From positions 1-64,000 of the forward strand of contig NZ_WARX01000006.1 of the NCBI RefSeq assembly GCF_009720385.1: a stretch of DNA of 64,000 nt. Reading direction: 5' to 3'. Of the stretch, positions 12,581-21,161 are shown in pieces; the stretch's first letter is position 1, and each line of letters begins with the position of its first letter. The notes beneath the pieces were generated by a model. That model saw only the letters and a list, made by a program, of their open reading frames with translations. It was not told where the DNA came from and did no database searches. A program made the position numbers and the translations under genes. The DNA is from Catellatospora vulcania (lineage in GTDB: Bacteria; Actinomycetota; Actinomycetes; Mycobacteriales; Micromonosporaceae).

Positions 12581-12877
12581 TCACCCGGGGATCAGTCCTC
12601 CGACGATAATCATCAGCACGTAAAGGATAATCAACAGGACGATGGAGCTCAGGTCGATGCTCACGGTACCAATGCGCAACGGTGGGATCACACGCCTCAA
12701 CGCTTTGAGAGGCGGATCAGTGACGCTCCACACCACCTCGAGCGCGGCGGCCGACCCCCGCGCCGGCTGCCAGCGCCGACTGTACGAGAGCACGGTACCC
12801 ATCACGAACCTGGCCAGGAGCACCAGGTAGAACACGTAGATCGCGAGGTACGCGACCTGCAGCACAGGTGAAAACAC
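12581..12877 (-). CDS. YggT-family membrane protein
   Basis: 98 residues with two hydrophobic segments (about 5-28 and 75-97) and the family motif [15 protein letters not shown] between them. YggT proteins are small integral membrane proteins conserved next to sepF and divIVA in Gram-positive bacteria. A role in division or envelope homeostasis is suspected but not proven. GTG start (MFSPVLQV). It sits 55 bases upstream of divIVA and 24 bases downstream of sepF on the same strand. Confidence 0.9.
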   Translation of the reverse strand: MFSPVLQVAYLAIYVFYLVLLARFVMGTVLSYSRRWQPARGSAAALEVVWSVTDPPLKALRRVIPPLRIGTVSIDLSSIVLLIILYVLMIIVGGLIPG

Positions 12878-12901
12878 GACAGTCGGAGTCCCTCGGTAGG
12901 A

Positions 12902-13669
12902 CTAACTCTGGTTGAGGTACCCGCCCTCGGCGATCTTGGCCTTGTCCTCGGCGGTTACCTGGACGTTGGCCGGTGAGAGCAGAAACACCCGGTTGGTGAC
13001 GCGCTCGATCGTACCCCGCAACCCGAATGCGAGTCCCGCAGCGAAGTCAACCAGACGCTTGGCGTCCGCCTCGTCCATCTCCGTCAGGTTCATGATCACC
13101 GGTGTGCCGTCCCGGAACCGCTCCCCGATCTGCCGCGCCTCGTTGTACGTGGTGGGATGCAGCGTGGTGATCTGCGGCCGCCGGTCGTCCTCGGCCGTCG
13201 CCGCCACCCGCTGCTGCGGCTGCACCTGGGGCGCCAGCGCCAGGTTGTCGCGCGTTGCGGTGGTGGTCGACGACGCCGTGCTAGGCGCCGCGGTCAGCGG
13301 ACGGGTGATCGGGCGGACCGTGGCCCGCTCGGCCCGCGCCGCCTCCAGGCGTGCCTCCACGTTCAGCCGGGTGGCCTCCGCCCGCGCCGACTCGCGCGCC
13401 GCCTCCAGCCGGGCCGAACCGCTGCGGTCCGCCGCCATCCGGGTACGCGGGACCGACGGCGCCTCGTCGAGGTCGTCGTCGTCCTCGAAGTCGTCGTTGT
13501 ACCGGCCCCCGTCACGCGAGTAGCGGTCCTCCGCCCGGTCGCCGCGGCGACCCCCGCGGTCGCGGTAACCGGAGGAATACCCCTTGTCGTAGGCAGGCTC
13601 GTCGTACTCGTGCTCGTCATCGTCCTCGACCAGCCCGAGCCAGACACCCGCCTTCCGCAGTGCGCCCAT
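12902..13669 (-). CDS. sepF: SepF, FtsZ membrane anchor
   Basis: 255 residues. An N-terminal amphipathic anchor ([14 protein letters not shown]) is followed by an acidic Asp/Glu/Tyr-rich linker of about 130 residues and the SepF core at about 170-250 ([50 protein letters not shown]). In organisms lacking FtsA, SepF binds the FtsZ C-terminal peptide and tethers the ring to the membrane. I chose the ATG at 13669 because GGAGGGG lies just upstream and the product then begins exactly with the membrane anchor. A start ten codons earlier is possible but would bury the anchor. Confidence 0.95.
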   Translation of the reverse strand: MGALRKAGVWLGLVEDDDEHEYDEPAYDKGYSSGYRDRGGRRGDRAEDRYSRDGGRYNDDFEDDDDLDEAPSVPRTRMAADRSGSARLEAARESARAEATRLNVEARLEAARAERATVRPITRPLTAAPSTASSTTTATRDNLALAPQVQPQQRVAATAEDDRRPQITTLHPTTYNEARQIGERFRDGTPVIMNLTEMDEADAKRLVDFAAGLAFGLRGTIERVTNRVFLLSPANVQVTAEDKAKIAEGGYLNQS

Positions 13670-13835
13670 TGCCGCGCCCCTCCGTCCGCCGTGCGGCACA
13701 AACCCCCGTGCCTGTGCCGCTCTCGCGCAGACACCAGCTCTCCGTCAAAGCCCGCCACCGAGCCAGTGCCTGCCGCACTTCATCTTCACTCACGTGGGTT
13801 AACCACACTCGTGTAATTTCGGTGCAGCCGCCAGG

Positions 13836-14576
13836 CTACCGCAGGGGTGGTCGCATTCCGAGCAATGCGCTGCCGATGCGCACATGTGTCGCGCCGCACG
13901 CCACGGCCTCGTCCAGATCGTCGCTCATGCCCGCGGAGACCACCGTCGCATCAGGATGCGCCGCCCGGATCAGCGCGGCGCATCGGGCCACCTCCGCGAA
14001 GGCGCGCTCGGGCGCCCAGTCCAGCGGCGCCACCGCCATCACCCCCCGCAGCCGCAGCGCGGGCGCGGCGGCCACGGCCTGCGCCACGCGCAGCAGCGCC
14101 CGATCAGGATCGTCGCCGGCCGCCAGCGCGCCGCCGCGCTCCGGGTCACCGTCCACACTGAGCTGCACCAGCGCGTCGAGCTGCCCCGGCCGGCCCTCGT
14201 CGGCCGCCCGCGCCGCCGCGGCCCCCAGCGCCGTCGCCAGCCGCACCGAGTCGACCGAGTGCACCATCGCCGCGTACGAGGCCACGGAGCGGGCCTTGTT
14301 GCGCTGCAGCTGCCCGATGAAGTGCCAGCGCAGGTCCACCCCTGCGGCGGCGGTCTCCGCGGCTTTGGGGGCCGCCTCCTGGTCGCGGTTCTCCCCCACG
14401 TCGGCCACCCCGAGCGCGGCCAGGTGCAGCACGTCGGAGGCGGGGTAGGTCTTGGTCACCGCGACCAGGGTGATCTCGCCCGGGGCGCGCCGCGCCTTGC
14501 CTGCGGCGGCGGCGATGCGCTCGCGCACCGCTGCCAGGTTCGCCGCGATCTGCTCGCGCCGCTGCTGGTCAGTCAA
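13836..14576 (-). CDS. yggS: YggS/PROSC-family PLP homeostasis protein
   Basis: About 246 residues with the alanine-racemase-like TIM barrel. The PLP lysine lies in LVAVTKTYP near residue 45. GENRDQEA and WHFIGQLQRNK are family signatures, and GMSDDLDEAV with RIGSALLG closes the fold. The family controls free pyridoxal phosphate and has no known enzymatic reaction. The TTG start at 14576 has TGGAG six bases upstream; another in-frame TTG at 14588 is the alternative. An intrinsic terminator (14598-14637) lies between ftsZ and this gene, so yggS-sepF-yggT-divIVA probably has its own promoter. Confidence 0.92.
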   Translation of the reverse strand: MTDQQRREQIAANLAAVRERIAAAAGKARRAPGEITLVAVTKTYPASDVLHLAALGVADVGENRDQEAAPKAAETAAAGVDLRWHFIGQLQRNKARSVASYAAMVHSVDSVRLATALGAAAARAADEGRPGQLDALVQLSVDGDPERGGALAAGDDPDRALLRVAQAVAAAPALRLRGVMAVAPLDWAPERAFAEVARCAALIRAAHPDATVVSAGMSDDLDEAVACGATHVRIGSALLGMRPPLR

Positions 14577-14597
14577 GATCCACTCCAACCAAGAAGA

Positions 14598-14637
14598 AAG
14601 CTCCGATCATGCTGTTCTTACCGCATGACCGGAGCTT
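14598..14637 (-). terminator. Intrinsic terminator between ftsZ and yggS
   Basis: On the minus strand AAGCTCCGGTCATGC and GCATGATCGGAGCTT form a 15-bp stem with one mismatch and a 10-base loop. The pyrimidine run TCTTCTT follows. The upper arm contains GATCATG, a sequence shared with the palindromes at 54.3-54.6 kb. Confidence 0.75.
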
Positions 14638-14669
14638 GCTCACGACGGGCAGGCCGCGCCGTCGGCCGC

Positions 14670-14731
14670 GAAGATCGCTGTGCCGAGATCTGCGGTCTGA
14701 CCGCACCTTACGACCCGAAACAGCGATCTTC
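14670..14731. repeat. Palindromic element, family I (copy A)
   Basis: Outer arms GAAGATCGCTGT (14670-14681) and ACAGCGATCTTC (14720-14731) are perfect complements. An inner palindrome TGCGGTC-T-GACCGCA lies between them. It begins three bases past the ftsZ stop. Two further copies flank the gene at 62572-63810. Confidence 0.85.
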
Positions 14732-14734
14732 CGG

Positions 14735-15844
14735 CTACGAGCCGTTCTTCAGGAAGTCAGGGACGTCCACGTCGTCGAAGAGCACCTTGCGCTGGGACTG
14801 CGTGGGCGGAGTGTTGGTCGGCGTCGGGTGGCGCAGGGTGGGCGCCTCCACCGGCGGGGTGACCTTGCGCGGGATCTCGACCGGCTTGTAGGACGGCGAG
14901 CCGCCGTCGAAGCCGGCCGCGATCACGGTCACCCGCACCTCGTCGCCGAGCGCGTCGTCGATGACCGCGCCGAAGATGATGTTCGCGTCCGGGTGGGCCG
15001 CGTCGGTGACCAGCTGCGCCGCGTCATTGATCTCGAACAGGCCCAGGTCGGAACCGCCCGCGATGGACAGCAGCACGCCGCGCGCGCCGTCCATGCTCTG
15101 CTCCAGCAGCGGGCTGGAGATGGCGCGCTCGGCCGCCTCCACCGCGCGGTTGTCGCCGCGGGCGCTGCCGATGCCCATCAGCGCGCTGCCGGCGCCGCTC
15201 ATGACGCTCTTGACGTCGGCGAAGTCGAGGTTGATCAGACCCGGCGTGGTGATCAGGTCGGTGATGCCCTGGACACCGGACAGCAGCACCTGGTCGGCCT
15301 GGCGGAACGCGTCCATCATGGTGATGCCGCGGTCGCCGAGCGCCAGCAGCCGGTCGTTGGGGATGACGATGAGCGTGTCGCACTGGTTGCGCAGCTCCTC
15401 GATCCCGGACTCGGCCTGGACCTGGCGGCGCTTGCCCTCGAACGAGAACGGCCGGGTGACCACGCCGATGGTGAGCGCGCCCAGCTTGCGGGCGATGTTG
15501 GCCACCACGGGCGCGCCGCCGGTGCCGGTGCCGCCGCCCTCGCCGCACGTGACGAAGACCATGTCGGCGCCCTTGAGCACCTCCTCGATCTCGTCGCGGT
15601 GGTCCTCGGCGGCGTTCTTGCCGACATCCGGGTTGGCCCCGGCGCCGAGCCCGCGGGTCAGCTCCCGGCCCACGTCGAGCTTCACGTCGGCGTCGCTCAT
15701 CAGCAGCGCCTGCGCGTCGGTGTTGATGGCGATGAACTCCACGCCCTTGAGGCCGACCTCGATCATGCGGTTGACGGCATTGACGCCACCGCCGCCGATG
15801 CCGACGACCTTGATGACCGCGAGGTAATTGTGCGGAGGTGTCAT
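14735..15844 (-). CDS. ftsZ: Cell division GTPase FtsZ
   Basis: This tubulin homologue polymerises into the Z-ring. 369 residues. The T4 GTP-binding loop GEGGGTGTG is at 101-109. The N-terminal [15 protein letters not shown] and the T7 catalytic loop [11 protein letters not shown] are intact. A short variable linker ends in the C-terminal peptide [13 protein letters not shown], the docking site for SepF and FtsW. I start at the ATG at 15844, with GAAGGAAGGG just upstream; an in-frame extension upstream is not protein-like. A candidate promoter lies at 15977-16005. Unlike most relatives, no pgeF gene follows it. Confidence 0.98.
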   Translation of the reverse strand: MTPPHNYLAVIKVVGIGGGGVNAVNRMIEVGLKGVEFIAINTDAQALLMSDADVKLDVGRELTRGLGAGANPDVGKNAAEDHRDEIEEVLKGADMVFVTCGEGGGTGTGGAPVVANIARKLGALTIGVVTRPFSFEGKRRQVQAESGIEELRNQCDTLIVIPNDRLLALGDRGITMMDAFRQADQVLLSGVQGITDLITTPGLINLDFADVKSVMSGAGSALMGIGSARGDNRAVEAAERAISSPLLEQSMDGARGVLLSIAGGSDLGLFEINDAAQLVTDAAHPDANIIFGAVIDDALGDEVRVTVIAAGFDGGSPSYKPVEIPRKVTPPVEAPTLRHPTPTNTPPTQSQRKVLFDDVDVPDFLKNGS

Positions 15845-15976
15845 CGGACCCTTCCTTCGAGGCTCTTGTGCCACAAGGGCGAGGGCTGCGCCCCCACCCG
15901 GCCTAGCTTGCCGCAACGGCGGAGGCGGACCTCCGGTCATTGCCGCTCCGCAGCGGTTCGGGGCGGGAACCCTAAA

Positions 15977-16005
15977 CCTCTACTAGAGCCTTACGGTTAT
16001 GTCAA
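15977..16005 (-). promoter_or_regulatory. Candidate ftsZ promoter
   Basis: On the minus strand a perfect -35 TTGACA (16000-16005) is followed by 17 bases and TAGAGG (15977-15982). The region is AT-rich relative to its surroundings. The -10 lacks the final T, so the match is imperfect. ftsZ-proximal promoters are established in Streptomyces. Confidence 0.5.
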
Positions 16006-16127
16006 TCATTGTCTTGTACGGAAACGTAAGCGTCGGCACGCTGTGATCCAAGGACCACTGCGGCGTGTCTCGCACTCCACTATGGAGACCTCGCGCACGC
16101 GACCACCGCCGCGGGCCGTCCACGGGC

Positions 16128-16937
16128 TCAGCCGAGGGTCACGACCTCCGGCACGCCGCTGACGTCGATGCGCTTGTCCGGCTTGGCCAGCAGAGCATCC
16201 GCCGCCTTCGCCTTCAGCTCACTGCCCTCAGCGTCGCCCCAGGTCACGACCCGGTCGCCGGCCAGCTCCAGCCGGATCCGGGCGGGCCCCTCCACGACCA
16301 GGGTGGCCAGTTGGGACCGCAGCCGCTCGGTCAGCGACCGCAGCACCGCCAGCGCGGACTGGGTGGAGACGTCCTGGGGACCAGGCGTGGCCAACTGCAC
16401 CCGCACGACACCGGACGGGACGCTGGAGACCGTACGGTAGATCACACCATGATCATCAAAAAGATCATACTTCTTTCCGTTGGGCACCGCGCCGACCGGA
16501 GTGCGCTCGACCACCTCGATGACCAGAGTGGACGGCCAGCTGCGGGTGACGGTGACCTCGCGGGCCGGCGCCAGCGCCGCCACCCGGGCGCGCACCGCGT
16601 CGGTGTCCACCCTGGCCAGCGGGGTGCCGTCGGGCACCGCCGCGGCGGTGCGCACCTGGTCCGGCTCCAGGATCAGGGCGCCGGACACGAACACCTCGCG
16701 CACGCCGAGCACCGGCGAGACGAAGATCAGCCAGCCCAGCGCGCCCAGCACCAGCAGCGCACCGGCGGCCAGGCCCAGCCGGGCCACGATCTGCCGGTTG
16801 CGGCGCACCCGGCCGGCCCGCGACAGCGGGATCCGGGTACGCCGCATGAACTGCCGGACCCACGGCGGCACGGCGTCGGTGCCGGCCCGTACGAGCCGCC
16901 ACCGCCGCCGCGATCCGTCGTCGGGGCCCTCGGGCAT
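16128..16937 (-). CDS. ftsQ: Division protein FtsQ/DivIB
   Basis: This bitopic divisome protein works with FtsL and FtsB to control septal synthesis. 269 residues. A basic cytoplasmic tail of about 50 residues precedes one membrane helix (about 53-73, LGLAAGALLVLGALGWLIFV). An extracytoplasmic POTRA domain follows (VREVFVSGALILEPDQVRTAAAV), then a beta domain with WPSTLVIEVVERTPVGAV. The ATG overlaps the murC stop by one base. Codons around 16440-16490 (GKKYDLFDDHGVIY) form a distinctly AT-rich patch in an otherwise GC-rich gene. Confidence 0.95.
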   Translation of the reverse strand: MPEGPDDGSRRRWRLVRAGTDAVPPWVRQFMRRTRIPLSRAGRVRRNRQIVARLGLAAGALLVLGALGWLIFVSPVLGVREVFVSGALILEPDQVRTAAAVPDGTPLARVDTDAVRARVAALAPAREVTVTRSWPSTLVIEVVERTPVGAVPNGKKYDLFDDHGVIYRTVSSVPSGVVRVQLATPGPQDVSTQSALAVLRSLTERLRSQLATLVVEGPARIRLELAGDRVVTWGDAEGSELKAKAADALLAKPDKRIDVSGVPEVVTLG

Positions 16938-18421
16938 CAGGCCGGCTCTCGCGCGTCCGGCGAGGCGTGGCGGGCGACGTACCCGTTCGGGGAGACCGGG
17001 TCGGCGCGCTCGGCCAGGGCCGCCATCAGCTCGTCGCCCATCAGCGAGATCGGCGGCGCGCCCATGGTCACCACCACGTCGCCCTCGCGGACCCGGCGGA
17101 CCACCTCGCCCGGCACGTCCTCCCAGGACGGCACGAAGACCTTCTGCTCGGGCGGCAGCGGCACGGCCGCGGTCAGCGCGACCCCGCCCTCACCCGGCTC
17201 GCGCACCTCGCCGGGGCCGAACACCTCCATGATCACGGCCTCGTCGGCGAGCGCCAGCGCGGTGGCCATCTCCTCCTGCAGGTCCCGGGTGCGGTACATG
17301 CGGTAGGGCTGGAACACCACCACCAGGCGGCCGTCCCCGGCCACCTCGCGCAGCGTGTGCAGGGCCGCGGTCATCGAGGTCGGGTGGTAGGCGTACTCGT
17401 CGTACACCCGTACCCCCTGCACGATGCCCTTGAGTTCGAAGCGCCGCCGCACGCCCGGGTGCGAGGCCAGCCCGGCGGCCACCACCTCGGGGTCCACGCC
17501 CAGCTTGAGCGCGGTCAGCACGGCCGAGGCGCTGTTGAGGCCGAGGTGCCGGCCGGGCACCGGCATGGAGAACTCGCCCAGCTCCTGCCCGTTGAGCGAG
17601 GCCAGGTAGCGCACGCCCGCGGCGGTGGTGGTGATGTCGGTCAGCCGCAGGTCCGCCTCGGGCGACTCGCCGTAGGTGAACACCGTGCGGCCCAGCTCGC
17701 GCAGCCGGGCCGTGACCCGCATCGCGCCCGGGTCGTCGGCGCAGGTGACCACGAAGCCGTCCGGCTCGACCAGCGTGCCGAACTCGACGAAGGCGTCCTC
17801 CAGATTGGCCAGCGTGCCGTACGTGTTGAGGTGGTCCTCCTCCACGTTCGTGATGATCGACACGTGCGGCCGGTAGAGCAGGAAGGACCGGTCGCTCTCG
17901 TCGGCCTCGGCGACGAAGTACTCCCCCGTGCCGTGGTGGGCGTTCGAACCGACCTCGGAGATCTCCCCGCCGATCACGAAGGACGGGGCCAGCCCGGCCT
18001 GCTGCATGATCAGGGTGATCATCGAGGTGGTGGTCGTCTTGCCGTGCGTGCCGGCCACCGCGATGGTGCGCCGCCCGGTCATCGCCGCGGCCAGGGCCTC
18101 CGAGCGGTGCAGCACGCGCAGCCCGCGCTTGCGCGCCTCGGCCAGCTCCACGTGGTCGGCCGGGATCGCGGTCGAGTAGATGACCGTGTCGACGCCGTCC
18201 AGGTTCGACACGTCGTGGCTCATGTAGATCGTGCCGCCCAGCGCCCGCAGCGCCGCCAGCGCGGGCCACTCGCGCAGCTCCGAACCGGACACCGGCACGC
18301 CGCGGGTCAGCAGCAGGCGGGCCAGTCCGCTCATGCCGACGCCACCGACGCCGATCATGTGCACCCGGCCCAGGTCCTCCGCGGTGAGCACACCCGCCGG
18401 GATCATCTCTGCCGTCTCCAC
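16937..18421 (-). CDS. murC: UDP-N-acetylmuramate--L-alanine ligase
   Basis: This cytoplasmic ligase adds L-Ala to UDP-MurNAc. 494 residues. The N-terminal Rossmann domain carries MIGVGGVGMSGLARL. The central ATP-binding loop is GTHGKTTTTSM. Mur-ligase signatures EADESDRSFL and NVEEDHL follow, and the C-terminal domain shows YDEYAYHPTSM. The GTG start has GGGAGG six bases upstream and lies 11 bases after murG. An internal ATG (MIPAGVLT) is a weaker alternative. Confidence 0.97.
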   Translation of the reverse strand: METAEMIPAGVLTAEDLGRVHMIGVGGVGMSGLARLLLTRGVPVSGSELREWPALAALRALGGTIYMSHDVSNLDGVDTVIYSTAIPADHVELAEARKRGLRVLHRSEALAAAMTGRRTIAVAGTHGKTTTTSMITLIMQQAGLAPSFVIGGEISEVGSNAHHGTGEYFVAEADESDRSFLLYRPHVSIITNVEEDHLNTYGTLANLEDAFVEFGTLVEPDGFVVTCADDPGAMRVTARLRELGRTVFTYGESPEADLRLTDITTTAAGVRYLASLNGQELGEFSMPVPGRHLGLNSASAVLTALKLGVDPEVVAAGLASHPGVRRRFELKGIVQGVRVYDEYAYHPTSMTAALHTLREVAGDGRLVVVFQPYRMYRTRDLQEEMATALALADEAVIMEVFGPGEVREPGEGGVALTAAVPLPPEQKVFVPSWEDVPGEVVRRVREGDVVVTMGAPPISLMGDELMAALAERADPVSPNGYVARHASPDAREPA

Positions 18422-18432
18422 TGCACGCCTCC

Positions 18433-19563
18433 CTAGTTTCGCTTCGCCGTCGCCAGCGCGTTCAGCAGGAACGAGCGCAACTGCTCGTCACCGTCCCGCC
18501 GGCCGTACGCCGCCGCCGCGTAGCCCATCGTGGCCAGCCGGGCCGGGTCCGTCACCAGCGGCAGCACGTTCTGCTCGATCCACTGCGGGGTCAGCTCGCC
18601 GTCGTCCACGATAAGTCCACCACCAGCCTCAACGACCGGGAGCGCGTTGCGCCGCTGCTCGCCGTTGCCGTACGGCAGCGGGACGTAGATCGCGGGCACC
18701 CCGAGCGCGGCGGTCTCCGCGCAGGTCAGCGCGCCACCGCGGCACAGCGCCAGGTCGGCGGCGGCGTAGCCGAGCTCCATCTCGTTGATGAACTTGACCC
18801 GCACGTACGGCGCGGCCAGGTCGCTGGGCACCTCGACGTCGTCGTTGCGGGCCCCGATCACGTGCAGCACCTGCACGCCCGCCGAGGTCAGCGCCTTCGC
18901 CGAGGCGGCCACGGCCAGGTTGATCGAGCGGGCGCCCTGCGACGCGCCGAAGACGAACAGGGTCGGCCGGTGCGGGTCCAGCCCGAAGTGGGCGCGGGCC
19001 CGCTCGCGCAGCGCGACCCGGTCCAGCGTGGTGATGGACTGGCGCAGCGGCACGCCGACCACGGTCGCGCCGCGCAGCGACTCGTCCTGGCGCGGCTGGT
19101 GCGGGAAGCCCACCGCGATGTTCTCGGTGAAGCGCATGCCCAGCTTGTTGGCCACCCCGGCAGGCACGTTCACCTCGTGGATCACGATCGGCGTGTGCCG
19201 CCGCCACGCGGCCAGGTAGGCCGGGACGGAGACGTACCCGCCGAAGCCGACGACCGCGTCCGCCTCGACCTCGTCCATGACCGCCCGCGCCGCCTTGGTG
19301 GACCGGAACATCCGGTCCGGGGTGCGCAGCAGGTTCAGGTTCACCGAGCGGGGCAGCTGGTACGCCGGGATGTGCCGCAGGTCGTAGCCCGCCGCCGGGA
19401 TCAGTTCCGTCTCCAGGCCACGGGGCGTGCCCAGGCAGGTGATCCGGACCTCGGGGTCGTGGCGGCGCAGACAGTCCGCGAACGCCAGCAGCGGGTAGAT
19501 GTGCCCGCCGGTGCCACCACCGGCCAGCACCACCGACCGCAACCGGCCGTCACCTGACACCAT
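18433..19563 (-). CDS. murG: UDP-GlcNAc:undecaprenyl-PP-MurNAc-pentapeptide GlcNAc transferase
   Basis: This GT-B glycosyltransferase converts lipid I to lipid II at the inner face of the membrane. 376 residues. The N-terminal glycine loop GGGTGGHIYPLLA, HEVNVPAGVANK and the C-terminal CRGGALTCAETAALG are the diagnostic motifs. I use the ATG at 19563, which shares its A with the ftsW TGA. A GTG one codon earlier would give a GTGA overlap. The ATG has better spacing from AGAGGAG. Confidence 0.97.
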   Translation of the reverse strand: MVSGDGRLRSVVLAGGGTGGHIYPLLAFADCLRRHDPEVRITCLGTPRGLETELIPAAGYDLRHIPAYQLPRSVNLNLLRTPDRMFRSTKAARAVMDEVEADAVVGFGGYVSVPAYLAAWRRHTPIVIHEVNVPAGVANKLGMRFTENIAVGFPHQPRQDESLRGATVVGVPLRQSITTLDRVALRERARAHFGLDPHRPTLFVFGASQGARSINLAVAASAKALTSAGVQVLHVIGARNDDVEVPSDLAAPYVRVKFINEMELGYAAADLALCRGGALTCAETAALGVPAIYVPLPYGNGEQRRNALPVVEAGGGLIVDDGELTPQWIEQNVLPLVTDPARLATMGYAAAAYGRRDGDEQLRSFLLNALATAKRN

Positions 19564-21083
19564 CACCGTCTCCTCTCACCCGGACCACCTGCATTGCCCG
19601 ACCGTCCCGGTGACCCGCCCGAACGGCGGTCCCCCGGAGACTGTCCGGCAGTGCGCGACGCCGGCTCCTTCGCCTGCGGCTCGCGCGCCTTCGCCACCGG
19701 TGCCGCCGCGGTCGCGGACGCCGCCGTGTCGGCGGGTCGCGCCGGTGACGGCAAAGGTGGCAACGGCGCCCACACTAGCTGGGCCCACTTCGGGGCCGGA
19801 CGGGCATGCAGGGCTCGGGCCGCGTCCGGCTCCGCGCGGGCGAACGACGCCAGCATGCCGACCGCCGCCAGGGTCACCACCAGGGCCGTGCCGCCGTCGG
19901 AGATGAACGGCAGCGGCAGGCCGGTGATCGGCAGCAGCTTGACCACCCCGCCGATGTTGATGACCGCCTGTGCCACCAGCCACAGCGTCACCGCGCAGGC
20001 CGCCATCCGGCGGAACGGGTCGTTGACCCGGCGGGCGATGCGCAGGCCGGTGAAGGTCAGCACGGCGAACAGCGACAGCACCACCAGGCAGCCGACCACG
20101 CCGAGTTCCTCGGCGATGACCGCGAAGATGAAGTCGTTGTGCGCGCTGGGCAGCCAGTTCCACTTCAGGCTGGACTTGCCCAGCCCGACCCCGAACCAGC
20201 CGCCGTCGGAGATCGCCAGCAGCCCCTGCTTGGACTGGTAGCAGGTGTCGTCGTTGGCCGCGCAGCTGATGATTTCGGCGTCGGTCTGGAAGAACGCGCC
20301 GAACCGGTCCGAGCGGTAGCCGCCCAGGCCCGGCGCGACGATGAGCAGCGCGATGCCGGCCAGGCCGGTGCCGATCAGCATGCCGAAGTAACGCATCGGC
20401 GTGCCGGCGGCCCAGAGCAGGCCGATGAACAGGATCAGCAGGCACAGCATGGTGCCCAGGTCGGTGTAGCCGACCAGCACGAACAGCAGGCCCACCAGCG
20501 GGAACAGCGGCGTGAACAGCTCCTTCAGCCGCACGATCGAGTTGCCCTTGCGGGTCAGCACGTCCGCGCCCCACAGCACCAGCGCGAACTTCGCCAGCTC
20601 GGAGGGCTGCAGCTGGACCGGGCCGATGTAGAGCCACAGCGTCTCGGAGTGGATGAAGCCGATCTGCGGCTTGGGCAGCGCCTTGGAGGCGTGCAGCAGC
20701 GCGATGCCGTCCATCAGCAAGAGCAGCACGATCGACACCGTCAGCGCCACCGGGGCCATCGCCCGGAAGGTGCGCCGCGGCAGCCGCTGGCAGACCCAGA
20801 ACGCGGCCAGGCCCACCACCGCGGCGATGACCTGCTGCGCGATGACCGTGAACGCGCTGCCGCTGGCGCTGTACGCCGCGACGCTGGTCGCCGAGTACAC
20901 CATCGCCAGGCCGATCACCAGGAGCAGGCCGGCGCTTGCCAGCAGCAGGTAGTACGAGGCCAGCGGCCTCGACAGCAGCCCGCGCAGGGCGGCGAGCCAG
21001 GTGAACAGGTCCACCCGCAGCACGCGGGGCGCCGGCGGGCCCGCCTGCTCGGGCGGGGCAGCCGTACGGGCGTCACCGGTCAT
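19563..21083 (-). CDS. ftsW: SEDS-family septal glycosyltransferase FtsW
   Basis: This polytopic peptidoglycan polymerase pairs with the class B PBP FtsI. 506 residues with about ten membrane helices between 40 and 420. The SEDS signatures are GPVQLQPSELAKFALVLW and the final-loop motif VKLLPITGLPLPFISDGG. A large periplasmic loop holds three cysteines (ISCAANDDTCYQ). The C-terminal 85 residues are a disordered Pro/Ala/Arg-rich cytoplasmic tail, longer than in E. coli; mycobacterial FtsW tails of this kind contact FtsZ. Position in the dcw cluster favours FtsW over RodA. Confidence 0.95.
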   Translation of the reverse strand: MTGDARTAAPPEQAGPPAPRVLRVDLFTWLAALRGLLSRPLASYYLLLASAGLLLVIGLAMVYSATSVAAYSASGSAFTVIAQQVIAAVVGLAAFWVCQRLPRRTFRAMAPVALTVSIVLLLLMDGIALLHASKALPKPQIGFIHSETLWLYIGPVQLQPSELAKFALVLWGADVLTRKGNSIVRLKELFTPLFPLVGLLFVLVGYTDLGTMLCLLILFIGLLWAAGTPMRYFGMLIGTGLAGIALLIVAPGLGGYRSDRFGAFFQTDAEIISCAANDDTCYQSKQGLLAISDGGWFGVGLGKSSLKWNWLPSAHNDFIFAVIAEELGVVGCLVVLSLFAVLTFTGLRIARRVNDPFRRMAACAVTLWLVAQAVINIGGVVKLLPITGLPLPFISDGGTALVVTLAAVGMLASFARAEPDAARALHARPAPKWAQLVWAPLPPLPSPARPADTAASATAAAPVAKAREPQAKEPASRTAGQSPGDRRSGGSPGRSGNAGGPGERRR

Positions 21084-21161
21084 CGAGAGGACTCCGATCT
21101 CGGCCGCTGCGGACGGGGGGTGCTGTTCTGTTGTGCCGTGTCCGGCGCGCCCGGCGCGGGG

